Origin: Methylobacterium sp. NEAU K
GTDB lineage: Bacteria; Pseudomonadota; Alphaproteobacteria; Rhizobiales; Beijerinckiaceae
Direction of reading: 5' to 3'
Assembly: GCF_030700285.1 (NCBI RefSeq)
Contig: NZ_JAUYZJ010000022.1
Location: 31,365 to 95,364, forward strand
Length of the DNA: 64,000 bases
The notes below the pieces were generated by a model that did not search any database, had not been told where the DNA came from, and saw only the letters and a program-made list of their open reading frames with translations. The position numbers and the translations under genes were made by a program. This document shows, piece by piece, positions 26,346 to 36,666 of this stretch (its first letter is position 1; each line of letters begins with the position of its first letter).

Positions 26346-26840
26346 CTACCGGTCCGCGCGCTGGGCCTTGGCTTCGGCCAGTGCGCCGTTCAGCCGCGCG
26401 ATCTCGGCCCGCAGCGCGTAGTGCTCGCTGACGTCGAGCTGCGACGCGAAGAAGTAGACGATCTTGCCTTCCGCATCCCGCACCGGCCCGACGAAGAGGG
26501 CGTTGTGGAAGGTCGAGCCGTCCTTGCGGTAGTTGAGGAGATCGATCCTGATGTCGACCTCTTGCCGGACCGCCTCGCGGAGGCGGTCGACGGCGGCCGA
26601 GTCCGTATCCGGCCCCTGGAGGAAGCGGCAGTTGCGGCCGGTCACCTCCAGGCGCGTGTAGCCTGTGAGCTTCAGGAAGGCGTCGTTCGCGAAGACGATC
26701 GGGTTGTCGAACTGGCGCGGGTCGGTGATGATCATCGGCATCCGCGTCGCGCGCACGGCCGCGGCGAACGGATCGCCCCGGTTCGATTCCGCCTTCAGAT
26801 TGTCCAGCACATGGCTCGTGGCAGTCCAGCCCGTATCCAT
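26346..26840 (-). CDS. Short LOV-domain blue-light photoreceptor
   Basis: 164 residues. A LOV-type PAS domain spans about 28-140 with the photoactive motif GRNCRFLQGPDTD; Cys 71 would form the flavin adduct in blue light. Flavin-contacting Asn/Gln positions are plausible in NYRKDG, FHNALFVGPV and the Gln of FFASQLDV. A C-terminal helix (about 143-162) follows, with no effector domain, so this is a short LOV protein that would signal through dimer changes or a partner. ATG 26840 was chosen over ATG 26930, which adds an unrelated 30-residue tail. Confidence 0.85.
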   Translation of the reverse strand: MDTGWTATSHVLDNLKAESNRGDPFAAAVRATRMPMIITDPRQFDNPIVFANDAFLKLTGYTRLEVTGRNCRFLQGPDTDSAAVDRLREAVRQEVDIRIDLLNYRKDGSTFHNALFVGPVRDAEGKIVYFFASQLDVSEHYALRAEIARLNGALAEAKAQRADR

Positions 26841-27055
26841 CCGGCTCAGCCCTTCACCCCGCGACACCCAGGCCGCGGCCCTGTGCAGGTACAAGCCGGA
26901 AACTGCGCGTGCGGTCCAGCCCCGCATCAAGCTTTCGCCGCGCGTACGGGGCTTTTCACTGCGGCTTGAACGGTCTGACCGCTGCCGGAAGCTTTCTCGG
27001 CGGCCGTCCGGTTCCCATATCCGTCGCGAGCCCAGAGACCGGAAGGCGAGACACG

Positions 27056-27712
27056 ATGTTCCTGTTCCGCAAGCGCCCCGAGATGCCGACTCCCTCCGAA
27101 GCCCTGCCGGGGCGCCCGACGCCGCTCCCGACCGCCGAGACGCACTTCGTCAACGGCAACCCCCTGAAGGGGCCCTATCCCCCGGGGACCGAGACCGTGG
27201 TGCTCGGACTGGGCTGCTTCTGGGGGGCGGAGCGCCGGTTCTGGCAGCTGCCGGAGGGCGTGTTCGTCACGGCGGTGGGCTATGCCGGGGGCCATACCCC
27301 GAACCCGACCTACGAGGAGGTCTGCACCGGCCAGACCGGCCACAACGAGGTGGTGCTGGTGGCCTTCGATCCCGCCGTTCTGCCGCTGGAGGCCTTGCTG
27401 AGGACCTTCTTCGAGAGCCACGACCCGACCCAGGGCATGCGCCAGGGCAACGACGTCGGCACGCAGTACCGCTCGGGGATCTACACGAGCGGTCCCGAGC
27501 AGGAGGCGACCGCCCGGGCGGTGCGCGCGGCCTATGCTGAGGCGTTGCGCGCGCGCGGCTTCCCGGACATCACCACCGAGATCAAGCCGCTGGAGCACTT
27601 CTACTTCGCGGAGGCCTACCACCAGCAATACCTCGCCAAGAACCCGGCGGGCTATTGCGGACTGGGCGGCACCGGCGTCAGCTGCCCCGTGGGGACCGGC
27701 GTTGCCGCCTGA
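27056..27712 (+). CDS. msrA: Peptide methionine (S)-S-oxide reductase
   Basis: 218 residues, soluble. It repairs oxidised methionine. The catalytic motif GCFWG has Cys 54. Candidate resolving cysteines are at about 201 and 210 in the C-terminal GYCGLGGTGVSC segment. The conserved GYAGGHTPNPTYEEVC and EAYHQQYL blocks are intact. About 40 residues precede the fold, common in the longer MsrA type. Start ATG 27056 with a purine-rich AGGCGAGA ahead. Monocistronic. Confidence 0.96.
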   Translation: MFLFRKRPEMPTPSEALPGRPTPLPTAETHFVNGNPLKGPYPPGTETVVLGLGCFWGAERRFWQLPEGVFVTAVGYAGGHTPNPTYEEVCTGQTGHNEVVLVAFDPAVLPLEALLRTFFESHDPTQGMRQGNDVGTQYRSGIYTSGPEQEATARAVRAAYAEALRARGFPDITTEIKPLEHFYFAEAYHQQYLAKNPAGYCGLGGTGVSCPVGTGVAA

Positions 27713-27714
27713 CC

Positions 27715-27879
27715 CTACGGGTTGCCTCCCCCCGGCCTAGGGGCGGGCGCGGGGGCGCTCACGGTGCCCGCGGCTTCGGGCGGCGGCGTACTCTTCGGGC
27801 TGCGCAGGACGATGAGCACGCCGCCCACCACCGAGAGGGCGAGGGCGGTGACCAGGATGAGGAAGAGCCAGCGGGGCAT
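27715..27879 (-). CDS. Small single-pass membrane protein
   Basis: 54 residues: one hydrophobic helix (about 4-25, starting PRWLFLILVTALALS) followed by a Pro/Ala-rich tail. It overlaps no other gene and ends 2 bases beyond the msrA stop, so it is convergent with msrA. The ribosome site is weak and no family is recognised, so confidence is moderate. Confidence 0.45.
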   Translation of the reverse strand: MPRWLFLILVTALALSVVGGVLIVLRSPKSTPPPEAAGTVSAPAPAPRPGGGNP

Positions 27880-27934
27880 CCCGGGGCGTTAGCACGTCGA
27901 AGCGGGTTCGGCGAACGGCCCGGGCCGGAACCGG

Positions 27935-28870
27935 CTATTGCGCCTTCAGCACCATGCGGCAGGCGGCTGGCAGAGCCGCCATGGTCATGGCGGGCTTCGG
28001 CTTCGGCGGCACCTTGGGCGGCTTCGGGTGCAGCACCGCGTCCGAGAACCAGTAGTCGAGGTCGTCGCAGCCGTCCGTCGCGGCGGGCGGACCCTGGGGC
28101 TGGCAATCGTCCTGCCCGGCCGGGCAGGAAAGCCGGATATGGTAGTGGTAGTTGTGCCCGTACATCGGGCGCACCTTGGACATCCAGCGGCTGCCCGCGG
28201 CCTCCCGGCAGAGGGCCTTCTTGATCGCCGCGTTGACGAAGATCCGCTCCACCTCCGGCTGCTCGGCCGTGAGCTTGATCAGGTGCAGATGCGTCGGCGT
28301 CCAAACCTCCGGGTCGATGTCGCGGCGGTCCGACCGGACCATGTCGGTGGCCGAGGTCTCCTCGCGCTCCGCCCGGCTCATGCGATGGTCGGGCATCGGC
28401 GTCAGCCAGACGTCGGCGTCGATGCCGATCTGGTGCGAGGCGTGGCCGGTGATCATCGGGCCGCCGCGGGGCTGGGCCATGTCACCGACGAGCAGCCCCG
28501 GCCAGCCCACGCGGGCGGCCTTCTGCGACAGGCGCTCGAGGAAATCGACGAGGTAGGGCGTGCCCCACATCCGGTTGCGGGACGGGCGCATGACCTGCCA
28601 GTTCGGCCCGTCGAGGGGCAGCGCCTCGCCCCCGGCGAAGCAGCCCTTGGCGTAGAAGCCGTAGATGTGGGCCGGCCCCGCGGCCGGGCGCGTGATCCGG
28701 CCGAACAGAGCCTTGGCCGGGGTCGAGGGCGCGTCCGGATGCTCCAGAGGCGGCAACGGCTTCGGGGTGACGCTGCCGCGGTCCTGGGCATGCGCCCCGG
28801 CGACGGATAGGAGCAGGGCGGCGAGCGCGAGGATTGGCGCGCGACTCGGGGCGGTACGCGGGATCGGCAT
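27935..28870 (-). CDS. mepA: Penicillin-insensitive murein endopeptidase MepA
   Basis: 311 residues. A signal peptide ends at AHA (about 27). The LAS-type zinc peptidase pattern is present: ITGHASHQIGIDADVW supplies the first His and Asp ligands and NYHYHIRLSC the last His. MepA cleaves D-Ala-meso-DAP crosslinks in periplasmic peptidoglycan. Six cysteines are spread through the mature part, as in E. coli MepA, which is disulfide-stabilised. It is divergent from the PRC-barrel gene, 123 bases apart. Confidence 0.93.
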   Translation of the reverse strand: MPIPRTAPSRAPILALAALLLSVAGAHAQDRGSVTPKPLPPLEHPDAPSTPAKALFGRITRPAAGPAHIYGFYAKGCFAGGEALPLDGPNWQVMRPSRNRMWGTPYLVDFLERLSQKAARVGWPGLLVGDMAQPRGGPMITGHASHQIGIDADVWLTPMPDHRMSRAEREETSATDMVRSDRRDIDPEVWTPTHLHLIKLTAEQPEVERIFVNAAIKKALCREAAGSRWMSKVRPMYGHNYHYHIRLSCPAGQDDCQPQGPPAATDGCDDLDYWFSDAVLHPKPPKVPPKPKPAMTMAALPAACRMVLKAQ

Positions 28871-28918
28871 GCGGGAAGCTGTTCGTCCTGCTGGAGAGGG
28901 CGGGCGCAGGCCCGCTCC

Positions 28919-28944
28919 GGAACGTCGCCCATCGCCGGGGCGTT
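28919..28944 (+). promoter_or_regulatory. EcfG-type general-stress promoter
   Basis: GGAAC (28919-28923), 17 bases, CGTT (28941-28944) match the alphaproteobacterial EcfG consensus GGAAC-N16/17-CGTT used in the PhyR-NepR-EcfG stress response. Predicted transcription starts about 40 bases before the PRC-barrel gene. Confidence 0.65.
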
Positions 28945-28993
28945 TTTCAGGCAGCGACCGAAACGCGAAGCGACCACGATCCGGGAGACGACG

Positions 28994-29377
28994 ATGACGG
29001 CGACCGGCCAACCCGCGGCCAGACAGCCCCGCAGCCTGATCGCCAGCGACCGGGTGATCGGCACGGACGTTCGCCGGCCGGACGGGACCCGGGTCGGCCG
29101 GATCGAGCGGCTCATGCTCGACAAGGCCTCCGGCCGGGTCGCCTACGCGGTGATGAGCTTCGGCGGCTTCCTGGGGCTCGGCGAGGACTTCTACACGCTG
29201 CCCTGGTCGATGCTGCGCTTCGCGCCGCATCAGGACGCCTACGTGGTCGACATCACCGAGGCGCAGCTGCGCGCCGCCCCCGCCCGCACCCCCGAGGGCA
29301 CCGACCCCGCCGAGGACGGCGCCTGGGAGGAGCAGATCCACCGCTATTACGACGCGGCGCCCTACTGGGGGATCTAA
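28994..29377 (+). CDS. PRC-barrel domain protein
   Basis: 127 residues, soluble. The PRC-barrel fold spans about 18-85, beginning LIASDRVIGTDVRRPDG and containing the DKASGRVAYAVMSFGGFLGLGE repeat-like beta strand pattern; an acidic, mobile tail follows. PRC-barrel proteins occur in photosynthetic reaction centre H subunits, RimM and many stress-induced proteins. The EcfG-type promoter directly upstream fits the last group. It has no partner gene. Confidence 0.85.
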   Translation: MTATGQPAARQPRSLIASDRVIGTDVRRPDGTRVGRIERLMLDKASGRVAYAVMSFGGFLGLGEDFYTLPWSMLRFAPHQDAYVVDITEAQLRAAPARTPEGTDPAEDGAWEEQIHRYYDAAPYWGI

Positions 29378-29460
29378 CGCGCCGCCCGTGCGCGGCAGCC
29401 TGATTCCGCACCGCGTCGATCCCCGCCCCAGGCCCTGGAAATCGACCCGGCCTTCATCGG

Positions 29461-30078
29461 TCAGCCCTCCGAAGGACCACACCAGCCCGGCAGGTAGCCG
29501 GCATCCTTGGACTTCGCGAGGGCCATCGCCTTCTCCAGCGCGTCCGAGAAATCGTTCTCGACGCGCTTCTCCTTGATGTTGCGGCGAAGGAAATCCGCCC
29601 ACAGGAACTCGCTGAAGGGCGTCGTGTCCTTGGCGAAGCCGCCGGCGCGGCGCAGCTCGCCCGCGAGGCTGCGGAAGGGGTCGTCGGCGAGGTCGGCGAT
29701 CGCCTTCGGGAGGTCCTTGAAATCCCGGCGTACGCCTTCGGCATCGTAGGGATAGACCCAGGACTTGTGATCGCACACCGTCCAGAATGCGTCCTTTTCC
29801 AGGTGATGCAGGTCGGCGACCACCGTGACCAGCACGTGCTCGACACCCTCTTCCTGCAGGGCCCGCGAGAGGTGGTGGTGATCGATGGCGTAGTGGTGCT
29901 TCTTCGGCCCGAGCACGGTCGGGATCATGTGCGCCCCGAGAAACGCCTTCTTCTTCTCGCCGTCGTATTCCCGCCAGCGGCGGCGCTTCTCGGCGACCTC
30001 CCGGTAGCCCACTGTCATCTGGGTCGGCCGCAACTCGGCGATCGGGATCGGCTTGAGCAGCGGTTCGCGGTTGGCCAT
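29461..30078 (-). CDS. ParB-like nuclease-fold protein (ParBc_2 family)
   Basis: 205 residues. The family-defining parts are the N-terminal PIAELRPTQMTVGYREV segment and the His cluster YAIDHHHLSRAL; the rest is helical. It is distinct from chromosome-partitioning ParB: no HTH and no arginine patch (GERRxR) are seen. These stand-alone proteins are of unknown function. ATG 30078 has AGGAGA at good spacing. Confidence 0.8.
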   Translation of the reverse strand: MANREPLLKPIPIAELRPTQMTVGYREVAEKRRRWREYDGEKKKAFLGAHMIPTVLGPKKHHYAIDHHHLSRALQEEGVEHVLVTVVADLHHLEKDAFWTVCDHKSWVYPYDAEGVRRDFKDLPKAIADLADDPFRSLAGELRRAGGFAKDTTPFSEFLWADFLRRNIKEKRVENDFSDALEKAMALAKSKDAGYLPGWCGPSEG

Positions 30079-30160
30079 CGGGTCGGATCTCCTGCGCACT
30101 TATGCCACGCCCTTGTCACAACGGGTCGCGGACCGGAAGGGCGGCGCTGGCCGGAGGCGG

Positions 30161-30391
30161 TCACGTTTCGCGGATCGGCCCGGCGCGCACCGCCTCCAGC
30201 ACGAACACCCGGATCGCCGAGGACAGGTTCTGGCCGCCGCGCCCGGCATCGATCGCGCCGATCAGCGCCTGGATCGACCGGCCGCGCGCCTCCGCGACCT
30301 CGCGGAGCGCCGCCCAGAACGGATCCTCCAGGGACACGCTGGTGCGGTGGCCCGCGATCATCACCGAGCGCTTGGTGACGCCCATGCTCAT
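30161..30391 (-). CDS. Ribbon-helix-helix protein (RHH_4 type)
   Basis: 76 residues. A beta strand, TSVSLEDPFWAALREVAEAR, and two helices match the RHH_4 pattern, a larger relative of Arc/CopG. In Hyphomicrobiales this gene regularly follows the DUF4169 gene behind fumC, as here: all three are on the minus strand in the order fumC, DUF4169, RHH. The DNA target and relation to fumarase are unknown. Confidence 0.8.
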   Translation of the reverse strand: MSMGVTKRSVMIAGHRTSVSLEDPFWAALREVAEARGRSIQALIGAIDAGRGGQNLSSAIRVFVLEAVRAGPIRET

Positions 30392-30415
30392 GGCGGAAGG
30401 ATCATGACACGCGGG

Positions 30416-30619
30416 TCATGCCTGCGGATCGGCATCCGGGTCGCCGCGCTCGAGCCGGTGGCCCTCGTGGCGCTCGGCCTCCAGAGCCTTGCGCCGCTGC
30501 TGCAGCGTCTTGGCCTTCTTCGGACGCCCGAAGGCGATCCGGTTCTCCTCGGCCCTGGCGTCCTCGGCCGCGCGGGCCTTCGCCTTGCGGACCTGGCGCA
30601 GGTTGATGATCTCGGCCAT
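30416..30619 (-). CDS. DUF4169 family protein
   Basis: 67 residues, extremely charged. The N-terminus MAEIINLRQVRKAKARA is the DUF4169 signature, followed by an Arg/Lys/Glu helix. GGGAGGC precedes the start. It lies 77 bases downstream of fumC and 24 bases before the RHH gene, and is probably cotranscribed with both. Function unknown. Confidence 0.85.
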   Translation of the reverse strand: MAEIINLRQVRKAKARAAEDARAEENRIAFGRPKKAKTLQQRRKALEAERHEGHRLERGDPDADPQA

Positions 30620-30696
30620 GGATCGCCTCCCGGCTTTGGCCGCCGGCGCGGGACACCCGCGCCGGCCAAGTCGTCAAAAGGCAAGCCCCAGGAGAA

Positions 30697-32112
<1,416 letters not shown>

Positions 32113-32234
32113 CGTGGCCTCTACGTCTGGTGCAGTGCGGTGCCTACTTAAATGAGCCGCCGGCGAAGCGCGATGCCGGTTTTCCCCGGCGCACCGACAA
32201 GAGCGGGGCTCTGTTCCCGCCGGACAAGGAGCCG

Positions 32235-33629
32235 ATGAACGCGACGATCGACCGTGCCGAACGCGAGCCCGCCACGCGTTTCCGGCCGCCCGTGCCGCGC
32301 CCGCTGCGCGAGCCGCTCGGCCTGTTCGACTTCCTCCGCGCCGCGCGGAAGAACCCGATCACCACCTGGATGGACGTGCATTTCCGGCTGCCGGTCGTGG
32401 CGGCCGAGGGGGCGATGGGCCGGATCACCGTGGTCAGCGATCCGGCGCTGATCCGCTACCTGCTGGTCGAGAACGTCGACGGCTACCGCAAGGACGACCT
32501 CCAGCGCCGGGTGCTGGCGCCGGGGCTGGGCAACGGCCTGCTCAGCGCCGAGGGCGACGAGTGGCGTCTCCAGCGCCGGACCCTGGCGCCGATCTTCAAC
32601 GCGCGCACCGTCCAGGGCTTCACCGCGGCGATGAACGCGGCCGGCGCGCGCCTGGGCCGGCGCCTGGGGCGGCGGGGCGGCAAGCCGGTCGACGTGGCGC
32701 TGGAGATGACCCGCGTCACCCTCGACGTTCTGGAGCGGACGATCTTCACGCAAGGGTTGCCGGGCGACCCGGATGCGCTGGGCCGCGCCATCACCCGGTT
32801 CCTGGAGGCGGTGGGGCCGATCGACCCGCTCGACGTGTTCGGCGTGCCCGACTTCGTGCCGCGGATCGGCCGGCTGCGCGCCCGGCCTGCGGGGCGCTTC
32901 TTCGCCGAGGTGGTCGACGAGCTGATCGCCCGCCGCAAGGCCGTGATGGCGCGCGGCGAGGCGCCGCGGGACCTGCTCACGCTGCTGCTCGCGGCCCAGG
33001 ACCCCGAGACCGGCAATGGCCTCTCTGACCTCGCCGTGAAGGCCAACATCGTCACCTTCATCGCGGCCGGACACGAGACCACGGCCAATTCCCTGACCTG
33101 GGCGCTTTACTGCCTGTCACAGGATCCCGCCGCGCAGGCGCGGATCGAGGCCGAGGTGGATGAAGCGGGCGAGGGGGATTTCGCCGTGGAGGACCTGCCC
33201 TTCACCCGGGCGGTGATCGAGGAGGCGATGCGCCTGTTCCCGCCGGTGCCGTTCCTCAGCCGGCAGGCGGTCCGGGACGACCGGCTCGGCCGGATCAAGG
33301 TGCCGCGCGGCTCGCTGGTGATGGTGGCGCCCTGGGTGCTCCACCGTCACCACCTGCTCTGGGAAGATCCAGAGGCCTTCGTGCCGGAGCGCTTCCTGCC
33401 CGAGAACCGGGACCGGATTCAGCGCTTCGCCTATCTGCCGTTCGGGGCCGGGCCCCGGGTCTGCATCGGCCAGAGCTTCTCGATCCAGGAGGCGGTGATC
33501 GTGCTAGCCCACGTGGTCCGGGCGGTGCGCTTCCGGCTGCCGGCTGATCACCCGCCGGTCACGCCGCTTCACCGGGTGACGCTGCGCCCGGAGCACGGCT
33601 TGCGCATGGAGGCCGAGGCGCGGGGCTGA
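32235..33629 (+). CDS. Cytochrome P450
   Basis: 464 residues, soluble bacterial type. The oxygen-binding helix I motif AGHETT is near residue 277, the ExxR motif is in EEAMR, and the haem-ligand loop FGAGPRVCIGQSF has Cys near 410. The sequence style (long C-terminal part, HRHHLLWEDPEAFVPERF) is closest to the CYP102/CYP4-like bacterial group that uses fatty or terpenoid substrates; the substrate is unknown. No ferredoxin or reductase gene lies nearby. AAGGAG precedes ATG 32235. Confidence 0.92.
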   Translation: MNATIDRAEREPATRFRPPVPRPLREPLGLFDFLRAARKNPITTWMDVHFRLPVVAAEGAMGRITVVSDPALIRYLLVENVDGYRKDDLQRRVLAPGLGNGLLSAEGDEWRLQRRTLAPIFNARTVQGFTAAMNAAGARLGRRLGRRGGKPVDVALEMTRVTLDVLERTIFTQGLPGDPDALGRAITRFLEAVGPIDPLDVFGVPDFVPRIGRLRARPAGRFFAEVVDELIARRKAVMARGEAPRDLLTLLLAAQDPETGNGLSDLAVKANIVTFIAAGHETTANSLTWALYCLSQDPAAQARIEAEVDEAGEGDFAVEDLPFTRAVIEEAMRLFPPVPFLSRQAVRDDRLGRIKVPRGSLVMVAPWVLHRHHLLWEDPEAFVPERFLPENRDRIQRFAYLPFGAGPRVCIGQSFSIQEAVIVLAHVVRAVRFRLPADHPPVTPLHRVTLRPEHGLRMEAEARG

Positions 33630-33644
33630 CGGCCCCGTCCGTCG

Positions 33645-34283
33645 TCAGCTCTTCTTCCGGAACGCGTCCAGGCTCACGACCTCGGCGCTGCCCTCCTCGC
33701 CCTCCTTCTTGGCGGCGGGGCGTGGGGCCTTCTCGTCCGGCTTGCCGCCGGGCTTGCCGCCGGGCTTGTCGCTTTGCGCGGCGGGAGCCGGCAGCACCTT
33801 CGGGGCGCTCGAGCCGATCGTGGCGAGCCCGGGACTCCGGGGCCGGACCTCGCCCGGCTCGGAGCCGGCACCGCGGGGGCCGGCCTTGGCCGGGGCTGCA
33901 TTCGCCTCCTGGGGCGTCTCGCCGGCCTCGCTGAGGTCGAACTTCAGGCCGAACTGCACGGACGGGTCGAAGAAGCCCGACAGGGCGTCGAACGGCACCA
34001 GCAGCCGCTCCGGCACCCCTGAGAAGGACAGGCCGACCTCGAACGCGTGCTCGGTGACGGAGAGGTCCCAGAACTGGTGCTGCAGGACGATGGTCATGTC
34101 CTGCGGGTACTTCTCGCGCAGGGCCTGCGACATCCGCACGCCGGGCGCCTCGGTGCGGAACGAGACGTAGAAATGGTGCTCGCCCATCAGCCCGTCGCGG
34201 GCGGCGTCGGTCAGCACCTTGCGGACCACGCCGCGCAGGGCATCCTGCACCAGAAGATCGTAGCGGATCAGGTCGTCTGCCAT
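33645..34283 (-). CDS. sspB: ClpXP protease adapter SspB (alphaproteobacterial type)
   Basis: 212 residues. The N-terminal 130 residues form the SspB fold, with GEHHFYVSFRT and LVPFDALSGFFDPSVQFGLKF. A long Ala/Pro/Gly/Lys linker (about 135-195) follows, then a C-terminal EEGSAEVVSLDAFRKK, the ClpX-binding tail. It delivers ssrA-tagged or cell-cycle substrates to ClpXP. The gene is convergent with the P450 gene, separated by 15 bases. Confidence 0.92.
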   Translation of the reverse strand: MADDLIRYDLLVQDALRGVVRKVLTDAARDGLMGEHHFYVSFRTEAPGVRMSQALREKYPQDMTIVLQHQFWDLSVTEHAFEVGLSFSGVPERLLVPFDALSGFFDPSVQFGLKFDLSEAGETPQEANAAPAKAGPRGAGSEPGEVRPRSPGLATIGSSAPKVLPAPAAQSDKPGGKPGGKPDEKAPRPAAKKEGEEGSAEVVSLDAFRKKS

Positions 34284-34843
34284 CGTGCGGTCGCGCTCTA
34301 GCCCGGTCTGCGCCCGGCGCCCCGCCGCGGATGGCCGGACCGAGGAATTGAATGGAGGCTTCTGTTGCCAGGTGCCTCCGAACCCCGCCTAAACGATGCT
34401 AACCGCTAGGACTTCAGGTCGGTATTGGGGACCGCTTACGCGGCCACCGCCACCGGAGCAAAGTTGTCGTTGGCAACTATTGCAAAGGCCCGATAACGGC
34501 GGAACCATGCCGAGCGAAAGCTCAACCTTTACGCCCTCGTCGATCCTATTTCGCCCCCGCCAAAGCCCAGGCTGTGATCATGCGCCTTGCGGCAGCATGT
34601 CCTGGGCTCGGGTGGAGGCGCCGGGTACCGCCCCCGGGTCCGATAGGTTTATTTCGAAGACCGTTTATCGCCATAGCCGGCCTTGCGACCGGCTATCGAG
34701 ATATAGAGGGGATCGGCCCGGTTTTGAAGCCCGATCGTGTCGCGCCGCTGTCTCAGGGTGAGTGTCTTGGCGACGCTGTTGCCGGAAGCGCGCAGTCCTG
34801 CCCCGACGCGCCCGTCGCCCGGGTCCTGCCGGACCGTGGCCGG
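34284..34843. other. 560-base region before the CPBP gene
   Basis: Codon character is poor until about 34780, so coding before 34844 is doubtful. It holds a GGAGGC/GCCTCC hairpin near 34353-34378 and AT-richer patches (34450-34560) that may carry the sspB promoter. No other gene is supported. Confidence 0.35.
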
Positions 34844-35596
34844 GTGGACGGAGCCTGGCGAATCACGTGGCATCTCTGCGTCCTGGTCGGCCTCGTGGTG
34901 CTCTATCTCGGCGCTGCGAGCCTCCTCTCCCTCGTGAGCGTGCGCGTCGGCTTCGATCTGTGGGACGGGATCGACCCGTTCCTGCCGCCCGATCGACGCC
35001 CGTTCCTCGGTGCCGTGGAGCTCGCCCACCGGGCCTTCGCGGTCGACGCCCTGCGCCAGCTCTTCCTCGCCGCCCTGGTACTCGGCGGAGCGTGGTGGCG
35101 CGACCGGGTCGGGTGGCGCCGGCGCCTCGCCCTCGAGCGCGAGCGCCCGAACGGGATGCGGCCCGTGGCGCTGCTGGCGATCCTCCTCGTCTGGCCCCTG
35201 CTGCACATCGCCTGGGTAACCGGCACGGCCGAATTGTTCGGTGCGAGCTTCGGCCAGCACGTGCGGCTGTCGCCGTTCATGAGTCAGGCCGCGGTGGCGG
35301 CCTGGCTGGTCTACCTCTCGGTGATGGCGCCCATGGCCGAGGAGCTGCTGCTGCGCGGCGAGGCCTTCGCCCGCGCCCGGGTGGCGCTGGGACCGGCCGG
35401 CGCGATCCTGGTCACGGCCGTGATCTTCGCGGCCGCCCATATCTCGACCTGGGGGCTCGCGCGGCCGGTCTCGCTGCTGCCCCTGGCGCTGGCGCTCGGC
35501 TGGCTGCGCTGGCGCACCGGGCGGCTCTGGCCCGGCATCGCCCTGCACGGCTGGTCGAACCTCGCCCTCGTGACCTACCTGCTCTGGCCGCCTTGA
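34844..35596 (+). CDS. CPBP-family intramembrane metalloprotease
   Basis: 250 residues from GTG 34844; the start is uncertain and an upstream start (34574/34580) would add about 90 residues of weak coding character. There are about seven hydrophobic helices. The motifs are EELLLRGE (catalytic Glu pair, about residue 166) and AAHIS, followed by LHGWSN, the CPBP/Abi pattern of type II CAAX prenyl protease relatives. The substrate is unknown. It is followed by thyA after 275 bases without shared operon features. Confidence 0.75.
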   Translation: MDGAWRITWHLCVLVGLVVLYLGAASLLSLVSVRVGFDLWDGIDPFLPPDRRPFLGAVELAHRAFAVDALRQLFLAALVLGGAWWRDRVGWRRRLALERERPNGMRPVALLAILLVWPLLHIAWVTGTAELFGASFGQHVRLSPFMSQAAVAAWLVYLSVMAPMAEELLLRGEAFARARVALGPAGAILVTAVIFAAAHISTWGLARPVSLLPLALALGWLRWRTGRLWPGIALHGWSNLALVTYLLWPP

Positions 35597-35871
35597 GCCG
35601 CCGGCGGCGTCTGTCCCGTCCCCGGCGGATGCGACGCATCTCCCTCCCTGACGCCTGGAACGGAAGGCGTTCCGGGACCCGGGGCGAAGGCGCGTCGCGC
35701 GCGGATGCTCCATGCGCCCGGGAAGGGGGCGCGGGGAAACGGCAGGGCTCGGCGACGCCCAATGCGATCGGGCGCCGGGCCAGCGGCGCCCCGCTTCGAT
35801 TCGGGCGATGGCGGTGGACATATGCCGGCTGCGAACTTGCCGGACGCCGCTCCGGCGCGCAGGAATGCCCC

Positions 35872-36666
35872 ATGGACGCCTATCAGAACCTGCTGCGGCG
35901 CATCCTCGATGAGGGCGCGGCCAAGGACGACCGCACCGGCACCGGCACGCTCTCGGTGTTCGGCCACCAGATGCGCTTCGACCTCGCCGCGGGCTTCCCG
36001 CTGGTCACCACGAAGCGGCTGCACCTGCGCTCGATCATCCACGAGCTGCTCTGGTTCCTCGCCGGCGACACCAACGTGGCCGCCCTGCGGGCGAACGGGG
36101 TGACGATCTGGGACGAATGGGCCGACGAGCACGGCGATCTCGGCCCGGTCTACGGCCGGCAGTGGCGCTCCTGGGCCAAGCCCGGGGGCGGCAGCGTCGA
36201 CCAGATCGCCTGGGTGCTCGACGAGATCCGGCGCAACCCGGATTCCCGCCGCCTGATCGTCTCGGCCTGGAACCCGGCGGACCTGGACCGGATGGCGCTG
36301 GCGCCCTGCCATTGCCTGTTCCAGTTCTACGTGAGCGAGGGACGCCTCTCCTGCCAGCTCTACCAGCGCTCGGCCGACGCGTTCCTGGGCGTGCCCTTCA
36401 ACATCGCGAGCTACGCCCTCCTGACCCACATGATCGCGCAGGTGAGCGGCCTCGGGGTCGGCGACTTCGTCCACACCTTCGGCGACGCGCATCTCTACCG
36501 CAATCACCTGGAGCAGACGCGGACCCTGCTGGCCCGCGCCCCGCGCCCGCTGCCGCGGCTGCGTCTCAACCCGGAGGTCCGCGACCTGTTCGCCTTCCGG
36601 TACGAGGATTTCACGGTCGAGGGCTACGATCCGCATCCGGCCATCGCCGCGCCGGTGGCGGTATGA
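35872..36666 (+). CDS. thyA: Thymidylate synthase
   Basis: 264 residues, exactly the E. coli ThyA length. It methylates dUMP to dTMP using methylene-tetrahydrofolate. Visible: DDRTGTGTLSVFGHQMRFDL at the N-terminus, the catalytic Cys in LAPCHCLFQFYV (near 146), and QLYQRSADAFLGVPFNIASY, the dUMP-binding block. The stop overlaps the folA start (ATGA), coupling synthesis of the two enzymes of the thymidylate cycle. Confidence 0.97.
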   Translation: MDAYQNLLRRILDEGAAKDDRTGTGTLSVFGHQMRFDLAAGFPLVTTKRLHLRSIIHELLWFLAGDTNVAALRANGVTIWDEWADEHGDLGPVYGRQWRSWAKPGGGSVDQIAWVLDEIRRNPDSRRLIVSAWNPADLDRMALAPCHCLFQFYVSEGRLSCQLYQRSADAFLGVPFNIASYALLTHMIAQVSGLGVGDFVHTFGDAHLYRNHLEQTRTLLARAPRPLPRLRLNPEVRDLFAFRYEDFTVEGYDPHPAIAAPVAV

